Of a DNA stretch of 64,000 nt, positions 62,305-64,000 are shown one piece after another. Position numbers and translations under genes: made by a program. Source of the DNA: Paradevosia shaoguanensis. Its GTDB lineage: Bacteria; Pseudomonadota; Alphaproteobacteria; Rhizobiales; Devosiaceae. The stretch is taken from NCBI RefSeq assembly GCF_016801025.1, contig NZ_CP068983.1, forward strand, positions 2,163,888 through 2,227,887. The letters are read 5' to 3'. How positions within the stretch are numbered: position 1 is the stretch's first letter; the number at the start of each line of letters is the position of its first letter. The notes beneath the pieces were generated by a model, which did no database searches, was not told the origin of the DNA, and saw only the letters and a list, made by a program, of their open reading frames with translations.

Positions 62305-63338
62305 GACAGGGACTCCTTGAACGCTGGCTCGGGCGACGGCTTGAGCAGCAGCGCTTCGAGCAGGGAGGCGAGGAAGGCCGCGCCGATCGCGCCGCCGATG
62401 GTAAGGACCGCGCGGGTGAGGAAGGCATAGCCCGGCTCCTGCGTCGCCAGAGCGCCGCCGATCAGCGAGATCATGACCGACGCCGCATATTGGTAGACCA
62501 TGGCCGGATGACGCCCCGATATCATCCTGGTCGTGAAGAAGAGCGTGCCGAGATAGCCGAGCAGCAGCAGGATCGGCAGGTGCGCCACGAGGCTGAGTAT
62601 GGCCAGCACGACAAGTGCGACCGCCCCGCCCATGAGCGTCGAAAGGCTGCGCTCGCGCGCTTCGGCGAAAAGCGTTTCGCTGGTGGGGAAGGTGAGGACG
62701 AAGACTGCGCCCACGCCCAGCATCATGTTGGAGCTGTCCGAGATCGAATAGAGCCAGAACGAGAACAGCAGCAGCACGCCGGCGCGGATCGCCGCGCGGA
62801 GGGCCAGCTGGTCCTCGTGATAGGGCACGTAGATATCGACCGCCTGTTCGCGCGTTGCCGGCGGCATGATGAGGTAGAGCAGCGGAGTGAAGATGGCGGC
62901 ACACAGCGCGGCCTTGGACATCTCGTCCCGCAGCACGATCATGGCCTGGTAGGTGCCGGTGCCCAGGACCGACGTCATCATGGCCGAAACGATGATGAGC
63001 ATGCCGAAGGGGTTGCCGGTCTTGCCGATGAGGTAGAAGCCCAGGAAGAAGAGCAGTCCCATCAGCGCCACCATCACCAGCGGCATGTTGATGGTGAGCG
63101 AGACCAGCCAGGACATCACCCAGAGCATGACGATGAAAGCGATCGGGCCGCCGAGCGCGCGCCCGATATTGAGCGCCTTGCGCGACCCGGCCATGAGCGA
63201 AAACATCATGGTCGGGTAGATGAGCGCCATGGGTGATTGCAGGGCGACACCCACGACGAACCCGATCACCGGCATGATGGCGAGGCGGATGGCGAAGTTG
63301 GGGTCGTCCGCTTCTACTGGCCTTGGCGCGACATACAT
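62301..63338 (-). CDS. DUF2955/FUSC-like membrane protein, probable efflux component
   Basis: 345 residues with about ten hydrophobic segments in two groups split by a soluble stretch around YHEDQLALRAAI. The layout of short helical bundles and ATRE-type loop resembles FUSC/aromatic-acid exporters. It follows the HlyD-like gene by 12 bases and likely forms an export system with it, expelling an aromatic acid or drug. Ribosome site GGGAG precedes the start. Confidence 0.78.
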   Translation of the reverse strand: MYVAPRPVEADDPNFAIRLAIMPVIGFVVGVALQSPMALIYPTMMFSLMAGSRKALNIGRALGGPIAFIVMLWVMSWLVSLTINMPLVMVALMGLLFFLGFYLIGKTGNPFGMLIIVSAMMTSVLGTGTYQAMIVLRDEMSKAALCAAIFTPLLYLIMPPATREQAVDIYVPYHEDQLALRAAIRAGVLLLFSFWLYSISDSSNMMLGVGAVFVLTFPTSETLFAEARERSLSTLMGGAVALVVLAILSLVAHLPILLLLGYLGTLFFTTRMISGRHPAMVYQYAASVMISLIGGALATQEPGYAFLTRAVLTIGGAIGAAFLASLLEALLLKPSPEPAFKESLS

Positions 63339-63350
63339 GGCACCGGCTCC

Positions 63351-64000
63351 CTAGTAGAGGAACGAGAGGTAGGAGCGCAGGTGCTGCAAGCCGGTGGCGA
63401 TCCAGGCGATGGGATTGGCGTCACCCGCTGCATAGACCAGCACGTTGACCTTGGAGCCGACGCGGACATTGGCCGGCCAGTCTTCGAGCAGTTCGACATG
63501 CACGGGGATGGTGCGGGCCGGCTCGAACCAGCGGGTCGTCGCTTGGTTCTGTGGCAGTCCGTTGGCCGAGGTGCGGCCCGGATCGATGCCCCAGGCGATG
63601 CCCTGGACCCGACCTTCGTAGAGCCGACCGGGCTGGCCGTCGAAGAGGATCGAGGCCTCTGCACCCGCCGTTATATTGGCGAGCTGGTTCTCGCGCATGT
63701 CGACCATGATCCAGGGACGCTCGGCGCCGATGAAGGTCATGGCAGGCGAACCGGCATTGATGAACTGACCGACGGCAAGGCGAAGGTTGGTGATGACGCC
63801 GTCGGTGGGTGCAGTCACGGTCGCGAATGTGCGGTTGAGTTCGGCCTGTTCCAGTTGCACCTGAGCGAGCTGGATCTGGGGATTGATAACGCCCTGGCCG
63901 CCGGCCTTGAAGAGCGCGGATTCGAGATCGGCGCGGGCCGCTTCGAGCGCAGCTTCGGCAGACTTGAGATCGGAGGCGGCCTTGTCGGCCTGGGCCTTGG
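63351..64000 (-). CDS. HlyD/EmrA-family membrane fusion protein, partial
   Basis: The gene runs off the right edge; about 216 residues of the C-terminal part are visible. A coiled-coil region (ADKAASDLKSAEAALEAARA, QIQLAQVQLEQAELNRTFAT) is followed by the lipoyl-like half-motif VTAPTDGVITNLRLAVGQFI and a beta-barrel domain. It bridges the inner-membrane pump to an outer-membrane channel. First gene of the three-gene efflux operon. Confidence 0.88.
   Translation of the reverse strand, partial: KAQADKAASDLKSAEAALEAARADLESALFKAGGQGVINPQIQLAQVQLEQAELNRTFATVTAPTDGVITNLRLAVGQFINAGSPAMTFIGAERPWIMVDMRENQLANITAGAEASILFDGQPGRLYEGRVQGIAWGIDPGRTSANGLPQNQATTRWFEPARTIPVHVELLEDWPANVRVGSKVNVLVYAAGDANPIAWIATGLQHLRSYLSFLY

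Noticed and set aside
1-64000. CRISPR array, prophage or integrase
   Set aside because: No regularly spaced repeats, phage structural genes or integrases were found; the only mobile element is the IS1380-type one.

Overview
The window looks like chromosomal DNA of a high-GC alphaproteobacterium of the order Hyphomicrobiales (Rhizobiales), probably near Devosia. This is inferred from the core block rplU-rpmA-GNAT genes-obgE-proB-proA-nadD-rsfS-rlmH, the Omp25-like porin, the many LysR-type regulators and ABC importers, and the codon usage. No database search was possible.

Layout. 1-703: end of a TrmA/RlmD-type uracil methyltransferase. 705-12230: an amine/GABA utilisation block. A leftward operon carries a PuuD-like hydrolase, a DUF3830 protein, a PotDBCA-like importer, a PatD-like aldehyde dehydrogenase and a LysR regulator. 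A rightward arm carries LysR, gabT and gabD. 12289-15777: a chemoreceptor and two small exported proteins. 15917-34798: an accessory catabolic block with RidA, a PLP aminotransferase, LysR, two DUF885 hydrolases, a ketopantoate-reductase-like enzyme, a Gfo/Idh oxidoreductase, a five-gene dipeptide-type ABC importer, a D-2-hydroxyacid dehydrogenase and a gamma-glutamyltransferase relative. This block is split between the ATPase genes and the rest by about 2.7 kb of foreign DNA: a UvrD-helicase fragment, an AhpD-like gene and a frameshifted IS1380-family element. 35004-35093: tRNA-Ser(CGA). 35191-37144: a gamma-glutamylcyclotransferase-like gene and two tandem metallo-beta-lactamase-fold hydrolases. 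37176-45110: the conserved ribosome/proline/NAD block. 45123-55321: a leftward C-P lyase operon in transcription order phnF-G-H-I-J-K-L-M-C-D-E1-E2. 55449-64000: a membrane protein, GNAT, porin, beta-propeller, regulator, DUF899, MFS, and a TetR-controlled efflux operon cut by the window edge.

How the parts work together. The amine block can import a polyamine-like substrate, oxidise the aminoaldehyde, release GABA from gamma-glutamyl-GABA and convert GABA to succinate. The accessory block would import a peptide-like or opine-like compound, hydrolyse amide bonds, transaminate, and reduce or oxidise the resulting keto acids; its true substrate is unknown. The phn operon imports phosphonates and cleaves the C-P bond.

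The strongest oddities are a PhnJ lacking three of the four cysteines needed for its radical Fe-S chemistry, a 20-bp inverted repeat on both sides of a LysR gene, a 12-bp dyad shared by the two phn control regions next to a Pho-box-like array, and stem-loops placed right after all three solute-binding-protein genes. No gene-free stretch exceeds 300 bases; the longest, at 17561-17826, carries candidate operators.
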